42,024 nucleotides of DNA from an uncultured Clostridium sp. (GTDB lineage: Bacteria; Bacillota_I; Bacilli_A; RF39; UBA660). The notes under the pieces were generated by a model. The model searched no databases. It saw only the letters and a list, made by a program, of their open reading frames with translations, and was not told where the DNA came from. Every line of letters begins with the position of its first letter. Positions within the stretch are counted from its first letter, which is position 1. The position numbers were made by a program, and so were the translations under genes. Below are positions 24,063-32,598 of this stretch, one piece after another. The stretch is from assembly GCA_905193755.1 (NCBI GenBank), contig CAJJPX010000011.1, positions 1-42,024 on the forward strand, read 5' to 3'.

Positions 24063-24515
24063 ATGCAATATAAAATAACAACTTATTCCGAAGATGACAC
24101 AATCGAATTAGCTCAAAATATTGAATCAGAAAAATTTCCTAATATGGTTATATGCTTAATAGGAGATTTAGGATGTGGTAAAACAGTATTTGCTAAAGCA
24201 TTCGCACAAGCACTAGGTATTAACGATAACATTACATCTCCAACTTTTAATATTATTAAAGAGTATGATGGCGGAGAAATGAGAATGTTCCATATGGATG
24301 TATATCGTCTTAGTAATGTAAAACAAGATTTAGGAATAGAAGAATACTTCACTAAACGTGGTGTGTGCATAATTGAATGGGCTGATTTAATTGAAGATAT
24401 CTTACCTAAGAATAGATTAGATATCAAATTTAAAATGGTTGATGAAAACACAAGACAACTAGTAATCACACCACATGGAAATAAGTATGAAGATTTATGT
24501 GAAAGAGTTTTATAG
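24063..24515 (+). CDS. tsaE: tRNA t6A37 biosynthesis ATPase TsaE
   Basis: 150 residues. Works with TsaB, TsaC and TsaD to put threonylcarbamoyl on A37 of ANN-decoding tRNAs. Walker A GDLGCGKT (34-41), the signature SPTFNII and IIEWADLI are the characteristic elements of the family. Unlike many bacteria, where tsaE neighbours tsaB and tsaD, here it is a single-gene unit with its own promoter and terminator; the partners must lie outside the window. Confidence 0.95.
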   Translation: MQYKITTYSEDDTIELAQNIESEKFPNMVICLIGDLGCGKTVFAKAFAQALGINDNITSPTFNIIKEYDGGEMRMFHMDVYRLSNVKQDLGIEEYFTKRGVCIIEWADLIEDILPKNRLDIKFKMVDENTRQLVITPHGNKYEDLCERVL

Positions 24516-24529
24516 AACTCTTTTTTTTT
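24504..24529 (+). terminator. tsaE terminator
   Basis: Arms AGAGTT (24504-24509) and AACTCT (24516-24521), then a long T-run; the stop codon is in the loop. Confidence 0.8.
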
Positions 24530-24570
24530 ATCAAAAACTATAGTAAAATATTATTATAATAGGAGGAAAA

Positions 24571-26913
24571 ATGAAAACACTAAGTGACACGGAATTAAAA
24601 AGAATAGATGCATATTATAGAGCATGCAATTACTTATCAGTAGGTCAACTATATTTAAAAGATAATCCCCTTTTAAAAGAAAAGTTAACACTTGATCATA
24701 TTAAACCAAATGTAGTAGGCCACTGGGGAACAGCTCCTGGTCAAAACTTTGTATATGTTCATCTAAATAGAATAATTAAAAATAATAAGTTAGATATGAT
24801 ATATATATCTGGTCCAGGTCATGGTGGACAAGCAATGGTAGCTAATACTTATTTAGAAGGAAGTTATACTGAAATATATCCAAGCATTACTGAAGATGAA
24901 GAAGGAATGAAAAAACTATTTAAACAGTTTAGTTTCCCTGGAGGAATTAGTTCACATGTAGCTCCTGAAACACCTGGTAGTATTAATGAGGGTGGAGAAC
25001 TTGGTTATAGTCTTTCACATGCTTTTGGAGCAGTACTTGATAATCCAAGCCTTATAGCTGCTTGTGTAGTAGGAGATGGTGAAGCTGAAACAGGACCTTT
25101 AGCCGCATCATGGCACTTAAATAAAATACTAAATCCACTAACAGATGGTATAGTTCTTCCAATATTACATCTAAATGGTTACAAAATCGCAAACCCAACA
25201 ATATTCGCAAGAATGCCAGAAGATGAATTAATTAAATTCTTTGAAGGATGTGGGTGGGACCCTTATATAGTTGAAGCAAACACAACTGCTAAAATGCACG
25301 AATGTATGGCTAAAACACTAGACAGATGTATAAGAGATATAAACATCATAAAAGATAAAACAAGACTTAATAAAAGAGCAACTTTTCCAATGATTATTTT
25401 AAAAACTCCAAAAGGATGGGGTGGTCCAAAATTTTTTGATGGAAAGCAAATAGAGGGAACATTTAGATCACATCAAGTACCAATACCTGTAAATAAAGAA
25501 CATCCTGAAAATGTAGAAATACTAGAAGCATGGATGAAAAGTTATAAACCAGAAGAACTATTTGATAAAAATGGAACTCTTAAAAAAGAATTAAAAGCTT
25601 TAGCTCCAACTGGAGACTACAGAATGGGAATGAATCCACATGCTAATGGTGGAAAACTTCTTGAAGAATTAAATATTCCAGATTTTAGAGGGTACGCTCT
25701 TGATATCAAGAAACCAGGAGAAGTAATAGCTCAAGATATGATGGAACTAGGATACTTCATAAGAGACATTATTAAATTAAATGAATCTAAAAAAAACTTT
25801 AGAATATTTGGTCCAGATGAAGCACTTTCTAATAGACTAAATCATGTATTTGAAGTAACTAATAGACAATGGAATGGAATAAGATATGATTATGATGAAT
25901 TTATTAGTCCTTATGGAAGAGTAATAGACTCAGTACTTTCAGAGCATCTTTGTGAAGGTATGTTAGAAGGATACTTATTAACTGGAAGACATGGATTCAT
26001 ACATAGCTATGAAGCATTCATTAGAATAGTTGATTCAATGGCAAGTCAACACGCTAAATGGTTAAAAGTAACAAAAGATTTACCATGGAGAAGAGATATA
26101 GCATCCCTAAACTATATTTTATCTTCATACGTATGGCAACAAGATCATAATGGATTTACTCATCAAGATCCAGGATTCTTAAATCATATTGTTACTAAGA
26201 AAGCAGATATAGTAAGAATATATTTACCACCTGACACAAACACTTTAATATCATGTTTTGATCACTGCATTAGAAGTAAAAATTATATAAATGTAATAGT
26301 TGCATCCAAACATCCAAGACCACAATGGTTAACAATGGATGAAGCAATCAAACACTGTACTAAAGGACTTGGTATATGGAAATTTGCTAGTAATGATGAA
26401 GGAGAAGAACCAGACTTAGTTATGGCTTGCGCTGGTGAAACTCCAACTATAGAAGTACTAGCTGCTACTAAAATACTAAGGGAACACTTCCCAGAATTAA
26501 AAATTAGAGTAGTAAATGTAGTTGATTTAATGAAACTAGAAAGTCCTGAAAATCATCCTCATGGACTAGATAATGATGAATACAATAGTATATTCACAAA
26601 AGATAAACCAATTATATTTGCATTCCATGGATATCCAAATCTAATTCATCAACTAGCATACAAACGTGATAATAAGAACATGCATGTACATGGATATATT
26701 GAAGAAGGTACAATCACTACAACGTTTGATATGAAAGTACAAAATAAATTAGATAGATTTAACTTAGTAATAGATGCTCTTAAATACTTACCAGAACTTG
26801 GTGACAAAAGAGCATCACTTACTGAATGGTGTAAAAATAAATTAATTGAACATAAAGAATATATCCATGAATATGGAGAAGACATGCCAGAAATCAAAAA
26901 CTGGAAATGGTAA
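24571..26913 (+). CDS. xfp: Xylulose-5-phosphate/fructose-6-phosphate phosphoketolase
   Basis: 780-residue thiamine-diphosphate enzyme that splits xylulose 5-phosphate (and perhaps fructose 6-phosphate) with phosphate into acetyl phosphate and glyceraldehyde 3-phosphate or erythrose 4-phosphate. Typical family segments are GPGHGGQAMVANTYLEGSY, the ThDP/Mg site VVGDGEAETGPLAASWHLNK, LHLNGYKIANPT and, in the second half, the glutamate-bearing FGPDEALSNRL. Length is normal (about 790). AGGAGG precedes the ATG. It is monocistronic with a strong terminator. It indicates pentose-phosphoketolase fermentation with acetate and ATP production by acetate kinase. Confidence 0.97.
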   Translation: MKTLSDTELKRIDAYYRACNYLSVGQLYLKDNPLLKEKLTLDHIKPNVVGHWGTAPGQNFVYVHLNRIIKNNKLDMIYISGPGHGGQAMVANTYLEGSYTEIYPSITEDEEGMKKLFKQFSFPGGISSHVAPETPGSINEGGELGYSLSHAFGAVLDNPSLIAACVVGDGEAETGPLAASWHLNKILNPLTDGIVLPILHLNGYKIANPTIFARMPEDELIKFFEGCGWDPYIVEANTTAKMHECMAKTLDRCIRDINIIKDKTRLNKRATFPMIILKTPKGWGGPKFFDGKQIEGTFRSHQVPIPVNKEHPENVEILEAWMKSYKPEELFDKNGTLKKELKALAPTGDYRMGMNPHANGGKLLEELNIPDFRGYALDIKKPGEVIAQDMMELGYFIRDIIKLNESKKNFRIFGPDEALSNRLNHVFEVTNRQWNGIRYDYDEFISPYGRVIDSVLSEHLCEGMLEGYLLTGRHGFIHSYEAFIRIVDSMASQHAKWLKVTKDLPWRRDIASLNYILSSYVWQQDHNGFTHQDPGFLNHIVTKKADIVRIYLPPDTNTLISCFDHCIRSKNYINVIVASKHPRPQWLTMDEAIKHCTKGLGIWKFASNDEGEEPDLVMACAGETPTIEVLAATKILREHFPELKIRVVNVVDLMKLESPENHPHGLDNDEYNSIFTKDKPIIFAFHGYPNLIHQLAYKRDNKNMHVHGYIEEGTITTTFDMKVQNKLDRFNLVIDALKYLPELGDKRASLTEWCKNKLIEHKEYIHEYGEDMPEIKNWKW

Positions 26914-26919
26914 AAAAAG

Positions 26920-26947
26920 AACGTAAGATTTTAGTCTTACGTTTTTA
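26920..26947. terminator. Bidirectional terminator after xfp
   Basis: Perfect arms AACGTAAGA (26920-26928) and TCTTACGTT (26935-26943), with T-runs on both strands; serves xfp and the convergent Tim44-like gene. Confidence 0.88.
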
Positions 26948-26960
26948 ATATGCTTAAATA

Positions 26961-27842
26961 TTAGTCATGAATAACTTTTTGTTTAGTAACTTTTTTCTTA
27001 GATATTAACCATCCATAATTTTCTTTAACTATAGTATTATGACAGAATTCACAAACATCACTTTGATTATCTTCTTTAATTGGAGCACCACATACCGGAC
27101 ACTTTGCCGTTTTAACTTTTTCAGTTCTTACAAAAGTAACAACACAAGCAACATCTAATCTAACATTCATACCTCTCACTATAGATGAAGTATCTTTATT
27201 AACAATATAATCTCTCATAGCTAAATCAAATGTCACATCTATACTATATTTACCATTTTCAACCTTTGGATTATTAAAAGTACAAGTATATATAGTAATA
27301 TCATCTATTATATTTCTTTGATTCTTTCTTTTTAAAGTATCAAGCATAGTTTTATATGAATTATATAAGTCATCCGTAGTTAAGCTTCTTAATGTATCAT
27401 AATCAAAATTTACCCACGCCTCTTGCATCTTAACATACATTTCACTGGCTATTATTACAAATTTATCTTTATCAATTTTTGGTATTTTTGTATCACTATT
27501 ATCTAACCATATACTATGAACTTTTTCAAAATCGTTATGTTTTACTTCTAAATGTTCAGCATTAACATCTTTATTTGTAGTTTTTCTTTTTATTGAACTA
27601 ATAATCGTAGTTACGATAACCACACTCATTAATACAAGAAACACTAAAGAAGTTATATCAGAATCAAAAGCACTGCCTCCACCAAAACTAAAATCTCCAT
27701 CTCCGAAGTCGAATCCCCCACCACCAAAATCAAAGTCATAGTCTATATCAAAACCTGTGTCTGCAAGTACAACATAACCACTTAATATAAAACATACTAC
27801 TATTGAAAATATAATAAATAATTTAGACTTTTTTTTATTCAT
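26961..27842 (-). CDS. Tim44-like domain protein with zinc ribbon, copy 1
   Basis: 293 residues. Signal peptide or anchor (1-27, ending SGYVVLA), then an Asp/Phe/Gly-rich low-complexity stretch (DFGGGGFDFGDGDFSF), a membrane helix (about 63-84) and a cytoplasmic Tim44-like alpha/beta domain (MQEAWVNFDYDTLRSLTTDDLY to RLDVACVVTFV). A C-terminal zinc ribbon has CPVCG...CEFC (four Cys). The same architecture occurs in copy 3 upstream. The start at 27842 was chosen because it begins the signal peptide; longer frames begin at a GTG with no fit. Function is unknown; the fold binds membranes or polypeptides in mitochondria. Confidence 0.75.
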   Translation of the reverse strand: MNKKKSKLFIIFSIVVCFILSGYVVLADTGFDIDYDFDFGGGGFDFGDGDFSFGGGSAFDSDITSLVFLVLMSVVIVTTIISSIKRKTTNKDVNAEHLEVKHNDFEKVHSIWLDNSDTKIPKIDKDKFVIIASEMYVKMQEAWVNFDYDTLRSLTTDDLYNSYKTMLDTLKRKNQRNIIDDITIYTCTFNNPKVENGKYSIDVTFDLAMRDYIVNKDTSSIVRGMNVRLDVACVVTFVRTEKVKTAKCPVCGAPIKEDNQSDVCEFCHNTIVKENYGWLISKKKVTKQKVIHD

Positions 27843-27890
27843 ACTAACGCCTATCATAAGTATAACATATTCACACAAAAAATAATATTT

Positions 27891-27960
27891 TTTCACACAT
27901 CCTTAATAATAAAATATTAAAATTAAAAATGTAAGAAGGAGGAATGATAATTAATTAGAT
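27891..27960 (+). repeat. Intergenic block with Shine-Dalgarno core, copy 1
   Basis: Gapless 70-nt alignment to 29596-29665, with a 27-nt identical core (27929-27955) containing AAGAAGGAGGAATG on the plus strand. The only frame behind the site is four codons (MIIN then stop). A terminator follows at 28031-28057. The rest of the gap 27843-28055 holds the copy-1 promoter (TATACT on minus). Confidence 0.8.
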
Positions 27961-28030
27961 AAAAAAAGTATAAAGTTTTAGCCAATAACAAATTTATATA
28001 GATATCCTATGATAACTTTCTAATAAAAAG

Positions 28031-28057
28031 TGCGTCCTTTAATAGAACGTATTTTTT
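28031..28057. terminator. Hairpin after the middle Tim44-like gene
   Basis: Arms TGCGTCCT (28031-28038) and AGAACGTA (28044-28051), with one mismatch and one G-U, and T-runs on both sides; ends copy 2 on minus, and could end a plus-strand transcript from the block at 27891. Confidence 0.55.
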
Positions 28058-28592
28058 ATATTTCATCAATATATGTAACTAAATATCCATAATCTTCCAT
28101 TTTAAATGGTTTTCTACAAAACTTACATAAGCCTGAAGCATTTAAATCAAGAATATTACCACAGTAAGTACAACGTCTTGCTTCTTCTAAATGTTTAGCA
28201 TTTCTTCTTTTAGTTAATGTTATTTTATGAGTTTTTTCTATTCTTCTATCATCAACACCACTAATATATTTTCCATTTTCATCTATAAAATAGTCCATAT
28301 ATCTTGACACTAATATGACTTCAATAGTTATAAAGTTATCAGTAATCATACTATTAGTAATTCTACTAGATTTAACATTCATCTCATCAAACAATCTATT
28401 GATATTTTTAGTTTTATACTCTGTTACCATATCATTAAATTTTACATACACATCATTTGCTAAATAATGTCTAACATCTTCCATACTATTATTTTGTATT
28501 GCAGTAAGTATCATAATAAATATATGATCTACATTACTTAAAAAAGTACTTTCAGAAAAACTTTCATCTGCTTTAATAATTTCTTCTATCAT
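28056..28592 (-). CDS. Tim44-like zinc-ribbon protein without membrane anchor, copy 2
   Basis: 178 residues with no signal peptide or membrane segment. The N-terminal 120 residues resemble the Tim44-like domain of its two neighbours (FIMILTAIQNNSMEDVRHYL, then a beta-rich VILVSRYMDYFID), and the end carries a zinc ribbon CTYCG...CKFC. It starts two bases after the stop of the upstream copy 3 and is therefore co-transcribed. It probably works with the anchored partner in the cytoplasm. Confidence 0.7.
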   Translation of the reverse strand: MIEEIIKADESFSESTFLSNVDHIFIMILTAIQNNSMEDVRHYLANDVYVKFNDMVTEYKTKNINRLFDEMNVKSSRITNSMITDNFITIEVILVSRYMDYFIDENGKYISGVDDRRIEKTHKITLTKRRNAKHLEEARRCTYCGNILDLNASGLCKFCRKPFKMEDYGYLVTYIDEI

Positions 28593-28594
28593 AT

Positions 28595-29527
28595 TTACTC
28601 CTCAATAATTTTTTGTTTCACAATTTCTTTTTTAGAAATTACCCAATTATAATTTTCTTTAACTATAGTATTCCCACAAAATATACATTTATCACTTTGA
28701 TTATTTTTTGATATTGGTCCTCCACATACAGGGCAAGAAGTAGTATTCTTTTTACCAGTACTAACAAATGTAACTAAACATATAACATCAAGTCTATTCA
28801 CAACGCCTCTAACTAAATCATAATCTTTTTCATTTTTTTCAACAATATAATCTCTATAAGCTAAGTCAAGTTCAACTTCGACAGTATATTTACCATTTTC
28901 ATTTTTTGCATTAGTAAAGTTACAATTATATATTTTAATATCTAAAACAATATTTTTTTGTTTCTTTTTTTCTAGAGATTCAAGCATAGTTTTGTATGAA
29001 TTATATAAGTCATCAGTAGTAAGCTCTCTTATAGTTTTATAATCAAAATTCATCCATGCTTCTTGTAATTTTGTGTACATATTACTAGCCATATCAAAAA
29101 ATTCTTTTTTATCTATATTTGGTATAACTTTTTGTACTTCATCTATATACCATATTCTATAAGTTCTTTTTTTCTCTTTAGGTTTCTCATCAAAACTATA
29201 TCCATCATGTAGTATTTTATCACCTTTTTCTTTTTTATTTCTTGAATATGTTTTAATTGCAGCAACTATACTAGCAGCTATAATAGTTATTCCACAAATA
29301 AGAATAATTATTTCAGTAAATCCTGCTTTAAATGTAAATACCTGAATTAACAAATATAGTAGATAATAAAATATAATAAAGATAATTAATCCTCCAGCGC
29401 CACCACCTGAATCAAAATCAGTATCAAATCCACTATCAGCAAGTACCACATTATTACACATAAGAGTAACTAAAAGTACCATAGCTATAAAAAATACAAA
29501 TAATTTAAATCTTTTCCCACTTTTCAT
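28595..29527 (-). CDS. Tim44-like domain protein with zinc ribbon, copy 3
   Basis: 310 residues, clearly paralogous to the protein at 26961-27842: signal peptide ending NNVVLA then DSGFDTDFDSGGGAGG, two hydrophobic segments (about 48-95), charged linker, Tim44-like domain (LQEAWMNFDYKTIRELTTDDLY) and a C-terminal zinc ribbon CPVCGGPI...CIFCG. The ends of both paralogues (IVKENYxWxISKKxxxKQK) are almost identical. The start at 29527 has AGGATGTGA upstream and a TATAAT box about 20 bases before. First gene of a two-gene operon with copy 2. Confidence 0.75.
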   Translation of the reverse strand: MKSGKRFKLFVFFIAMVLLVTLMCNNVVLADSGFDTDFDSGGGAGGLIIFIIFYYLLYLLIQVFTFKAGFTEIIILICGITIIAASIVAAIKTYSRNKKEKGDKILHDGYSFDEKPKEKKRTYRIWYIDEVQKVIPNIDKKEFFDMASNMYTKLQEAWMNFDYKTIRELTTDDLYNSYKTMLESLEKKKQKNIVLDIKIYNCNFTNAKNENGKYTVEVELDLAYRDYIVEKNEKDYDLVRGVVNRLDVICLVTFVSTGKKNTTSCPVCGGPISKNNQSDKCIFCGNTIVKENYNWVISKKEIVKQKIIEE

Positions 29528-29595
29528 TCTCACATCCTATAAAGATTATAACATATTTACACTAAAATTAATATTTAACGTAAAAAATATATTAT

Positions 29596-29665
29596 TTTCA
29601 CAAATCCTTAACAATAGATAAGTAAAATTATATATGTAAGAAGGAGGAATGATAATTAATAGGTA
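29596..29665 (+). repeat. Intergenic block with Shine-Dalgarno core, copy 2
   Basis: Homologous to 27891-27960; identical 27-nt core at 29634-29660. The frame behind the site is five codons (MIINR then stop). A plus-strand terminator follows at 29725-29749. The whole gap 29528-29778 otherwise has only the copy-3 promoter and the HD-gene promoter. Confidence 0.8.
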
Positions 29666-29724
29666 AATAAAATAAAAATTAAGTAGCTTCAACTCACAAT
29701 TAAATAAAACAATTTCTATTATAT

Positions 29725-29749
29725 AAGGGACAATTCTTGTCCCTTTTTT
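29725..29749 (+). terminator. Orphan plus-strand terminator
   Basis: Perfect arms AAGGGACAA (29725-29733) and TTGTCCCTT (29737-29745), then TTTTTT to 29749. No plus-strand gene lies upstream of it until xfp, which has its own terminator. It therefore implies a short unannotated plus-strand transcript. Confidence 0.85.
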
Positions 29750-29763
29750 CTCGCACTAAAATA

Positions 29764-29779
29764 TGTTATAGTAGAATTA
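29764..29779 (+). promoter_or_regulatory. Extended -10 promoter giving a probably leaderless HD-gene mRNA
   Basis: TGT-TATAGT (29764-29772). The start codon A is exactly 7 bases after the hexamer, the same geometry as at 15211-15226. No ribosome binding site. Confidence 0.5.
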
Positions 29780-30294
29780 TGAAAGAGTTAGAAAGAATAT
29801 TAACAAGTGAAAATATCGAAGAAGAAATAAGAAGTAATGAAGACTATATATTTAGTTTGATTCCAGAACTTAGAAGTGAAGTAGGGTTTGATCAAAAACA
29901 TCCTCATCATTCTTTTGATGTATGGAATCATACTATCGAAGCATTAAAACATATAGAACCAGATTTTGAACTAAGACTTATAGTATTACTTCATGATATA
30001 GGTAAACCATTTTCTTTTCAAGAAGGTACTGACGGAGTAAGACATTTTAAAGGACATCCATCTAAATCTAAAGAGATTTCTAAACTTATACTTGAAAGAC
30101 TGAATATTGAACCAAAAGATGAAATACTTTATATTATAGAAAATCATGATACACCAATTGACACAAATAATATAAAGAATAGAGAATTAGAAATAAAAAG
30201 ATTGAAGGTTCAATATGCTGATGCTTATGCACATTCTCCTTCAACCATAGAAAAACGTATTTTAAGACTTAATGCTATAAAAGAATTAATTTGA
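29779..30294 (+). CDS. HD-domain phosphohydrolase
   Basis: 171 residues. The HD pattern is complete: HHSFDVWNHTIEAL (first His), LLHDIGKP (HD pair), FKGHPSKS (His) and YADAYAHS (last Asp). It resembles the HD part of tRNA nucleotidyltransferases and 2',3'-cyclic phosphodiesterases, without the nucleotidyltransferase half. The chosen start is ATG 29779; a longer frame from 29737 would begin inside a terminator. Stop is TGA, and the gene overlaps the end of murE by 9 bases, tail to tail. Substrate unknown. Confidence 0.82.
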   Translation: MKELERILTSENIEEEIRSNEDYIFSLIPELRSEVGFDQKHPHHSFDVWNHTIEALKHIEPDFELRLIVLLHDIGKPFSFQEGTDGVRHFKGHPSKSKEISKLILERLNIEPKDEILYIIENHDTPIDTNNIKNRELEIKRLKVQYADAYAHSPSTIEKRILRLNAIKELI

Positions 30295-31647
30295 TTTATA
30301 ATTTAATACTTCTTCAGCATCATCTAAATGAATTTTTTCTCTACCTATTATTTGATAGTCTTCATGACCTTTACCAAGGATTAAAAGAATATCATCTTTT
30401 TCCATTATATCAATACCATGCTTAATGGCACTTTTTCTATCAACGATAACTTCATAGTTATCTTTTTTAACGCCTACAAGAATATCTTTTATTATTGATT
30501 CTGGATCTTCAGTTCTTGGATTATCACTAGTAAATATTACATAGTCAGATAATCTACTTGCAATTTCTCCCATAATAGGTCTCTTCTTAGGATCCCTGTC
30601 TCCTCCACAACCAACTATAGTAATAACACGATTCTTTTTAAGTTCATTATATGCAGTAACAACTTTCTCAACTGCATCAGGTGTATGTGCATAGTCAATT
30701 ACCGCAACACCACCATTTACTTTATATGCTTCGCATCTACCTTTAGGTGCTTTTATCATACTGGTTTTACTAACAATCTCATCTAAACTAAAACCATATT
30801 GATTAAGAATAGACACAACTGTCATATAGTTATATACATTAAATTTACTAGTAAGTGGAACTAACACATCATAAGTTTTATCTTCATAACTAAATGTAAG
30901 ATTAGTTTCACTAGCACTTGTTTCAAACTTAACAATCTTATAGTCTCCATCAAATCCATAAGTAAATCTCTTATGACCATCTTTTTTAAAATATTTACTT
31001 GCTTCATCATCAGAGTTAACTATTATAACAGCATCCTTCTTTAAATGATCAAGAATTAATAATTTAGCTTTTAAATAATTTTCCATAGTCTTATGATAAT
31101 CTAAATGATCTTCAGTAAGATTAGTAAATCCTATAATAGAGTAGTTTACATTAGTAAGTCTATCATAAGATAAAGCCTGACTACTTACTTCCATAACAAC
31201 AGTTTTAGCTCCACTTTCATATGCATTCATAAGAAGTTTATAAACTGTTAATATATCAGGTGTAGTATTATTAAGCTCAATATGTTCATCTTTATGAATA
31301 TAACCAATAGTACCAATATAAGCAGCATCTACTCCCATATTAAGTAGCATTTGATATATTAAATAACAACTAGTAGTCTTACCATTAGTACCAGTAACAC
31401 CAATAAGCTTCATTTCATTTAATTTATCTCCATATTCTTTAAGTAAAAGCTCTCTTAAATATTTATCTGTATCTTCTACTTTCTTATATGGAATATCATA
31501 GTCTATATCTTTTTCACAAATAATTTTAGAAGCACCATTCTTAATAGCACTCTCTATAAAATCATGTCCATCTACTGTTAAACCTTTTAAAGCTATAAAA
31601 GTTTGTCCTTTTTGTACTTTTCTAGAATCACTTTCAAACTTAAACAT
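30286..31647 (-). CDS. murE: UDP-MurNAc-tripeptide synthetase, probably diaminopimelate-adding
   Basis: 453-residue Mur ligase that adds the third residue to UDP-MurNAc-L-Ala-D-Glu. ATP site GVTGTNGKTT, central ligase FTNLTEDHLDYHKTMENY and IDYAHTPDAVEK are visible. The amino-acid selecting motif is DNPR (375-378), which in characterised enzymes recognises meso-diaminopimelate; lysine-adding enzymes differ here. The N-terminal domain is slightly shorter than usual. The start at 31647 has GAGGAAGTGA; a longer frame upstream has no such site. It is isolated from the division and cell-wall cluster. Confidence 0.94.
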   Translation of the reverse strand: MFKFESDSRKVQKGQTFIALKGLTVDGHDFIESAIKNGASKIICEKDIDYDIPYKKVEDTDKYLRELLLKEYGDKLNEMKLIGVTGTNGKTTSCYLIYQMLLNMGVDAAYIGTIGYIHKDEHIELNNTTPDILTVYKLLMNAYESGAKTVVMEVSSQALSYDRLTNVNYSIIGFTNLTEDHLDYHKTMENYLKAKLLILDHLKKDAVIIVNSDDEASKYFKKDGHKRFTYGFDGDYKIVKFETSASETNLTFSYEDKTYDVLVPLTSKFNVYNYMTVVSILNQYGFSLDEIVSKTSMIKAPKGRCEAYKVNGGVAVIDYAHTPDAVEKVVTAYNELKKNRVITIVGCGGDRDPKKRPIMGEIASRLSDYVIFTSDNPRTEDPESIIKDILVGVKKDNYEVIVDRKSAIKHGIDIMEKDDILLILGKGHEDYQIIGREKIHLDDAEEVLNYKSN

Positions 31648-31815
31648 TTCATCACTTCCTCTAAATAATATTATAACATATATAGAATTATTAGTAATTA
31701 ATACATATCCACATCTATTCCACATTACATATAGTTAACACTTCATTTTACATAGTTTATTGTATTTTAAAGAGTAAAATGCTATGATTTAATTAGATAA
31801 TAAGGAGTGATTGAT

Positions 31816-32358
31816 GTGTTAGGAGACAGATTTAAAAGAGAATTAAATAAGAATGATTATTATGTAGTAGATCCTAAAACAGGAAGAGAAAAATCTTTAG
31901 ATACCGACAAACTAGTTGATATGGCAAAAAAAGCATTAAAGAAAGCAGCAATCGTGGGACTAATAGCAGGTTCATTAGGAACAGGAGCGTTAGGATATCT
32001 ATTTGCTGATGAAGTAGCTGATTATAAAGAAGAAAGGGCATATACTAAAGCAGTTATAACAGTAAACAAAGAATATAAAGATACACATGATACAATAGAA
32101 AAGGGAAGTATTAGTGCGCTTATAGAAGAACAAGGCTGCTGTTATAGAGCTTATCCAGATAAGACTTTAGAATTTATATTAGATAATTTTAGAAGCCCAA
32201 TCACAAAGAAATGTGATGATCCAGAATGTACTACTTGTGAAAGAAATAGAGAAATTGAAAGTGAAATAAATGAAATTGTTAAAGCTGACGCAAGATTCAC
32301 TGAAGCAGTAGAAGAACACGAACAAAATCAAGAAATGAAAAGTGTAAGAGGTAAATAA
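31816..32358 (+). CDS. Unknown single-span membrane protein with Cys pairs
   Basis: 180 residues that I do not recognise. One Gly-rich membrane helix (about 43-63, IVGLIAGSLGTGALGYLFA) follows a charged cytoplasmic start. The external or distal part contains CCYRAYPDKTLEFIL and CDDPECTTC (two possible metal- or disulfide-forming Cys groups) and a charged C-terminus. Start is GTG 31816, six bases after AAGGAGTG; an in-frame GTG at 31807 overlaps that site. It overlaps the next gene by one base (TAATG), so they form an operon. Confidence 0.6.
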   Translation: MLGDRFKRELNKNDYYVVDPKTGREKSLDTDKLVDMAKKALKKAAIVGLIAGSLGTGALGYLFADEVADYKEERAYTKAVITVNKEYKDTHDTIEKGSISALIEEQGCCYRAYPDKTLEFILDNFRSPITKKCDDPECTTCERNREIESEINEIVKADARFTEAVEEHEQNQEMKSVRGK

Positions 32359-32576
32359 TGGAAGAAACAAAAATAATTTATTTAAATGATAAGAAATTTG
32401 CAGTAGTAGAAGAACTAGAATACAAAAATAAAAAGTATATGTATTTAGTTAGTACTGATGCTGAGGAAATTCAAATCGTAGAAGAATATACTGAAGGTAT
32501 AAATAAAGTAATAAAAACAGTAAAAGACAAAAAACTTCTAGATATACTAGAAGTAGAATTTGCTAAAAAGTTTTAA
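32358..32576 (+). CDS. Unknown 72-residue protein, DUF1292-like in appearance
   Basis: Short acidic beta-rich protein beginning MEETKIIYLNDKKFAVVEELEYKN, similar in style to small DUF1292-type proteins (aligned strands, YLV, EEIQIVEE). The match is weak and the name is tentative. It starts in the stop of the preceding gene with AGAGGT upstream, and is followed by a good terminator. Confidence 0.55.
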   Translation: MEETKIIYLNDKKFAVVEELEYKNKKYMYLVSTDAEEIQIVEEYTEGINKVIKTVKDKKLLDILEVEFAKKF

Positions 32577-32598
32577 GATGCCTTAGCATCTTTTTTAT
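32575..32598 (+). terminator. Terminator of the 31816-32576 operon
   Basis: Arms AAGATGC (32575-32581) and GCATCTT (32586-32592), loop CTTA, T-run. Confidence 0.8.

Noticed and set aside
27945..29665. Micro-genes MIIN and MIINR behind the strong Shine-Dalgarno cores
   Set aside because: The ATG is one base after GGAGG, too close for normal initiation, and the peptides are 4 and 5 residues.
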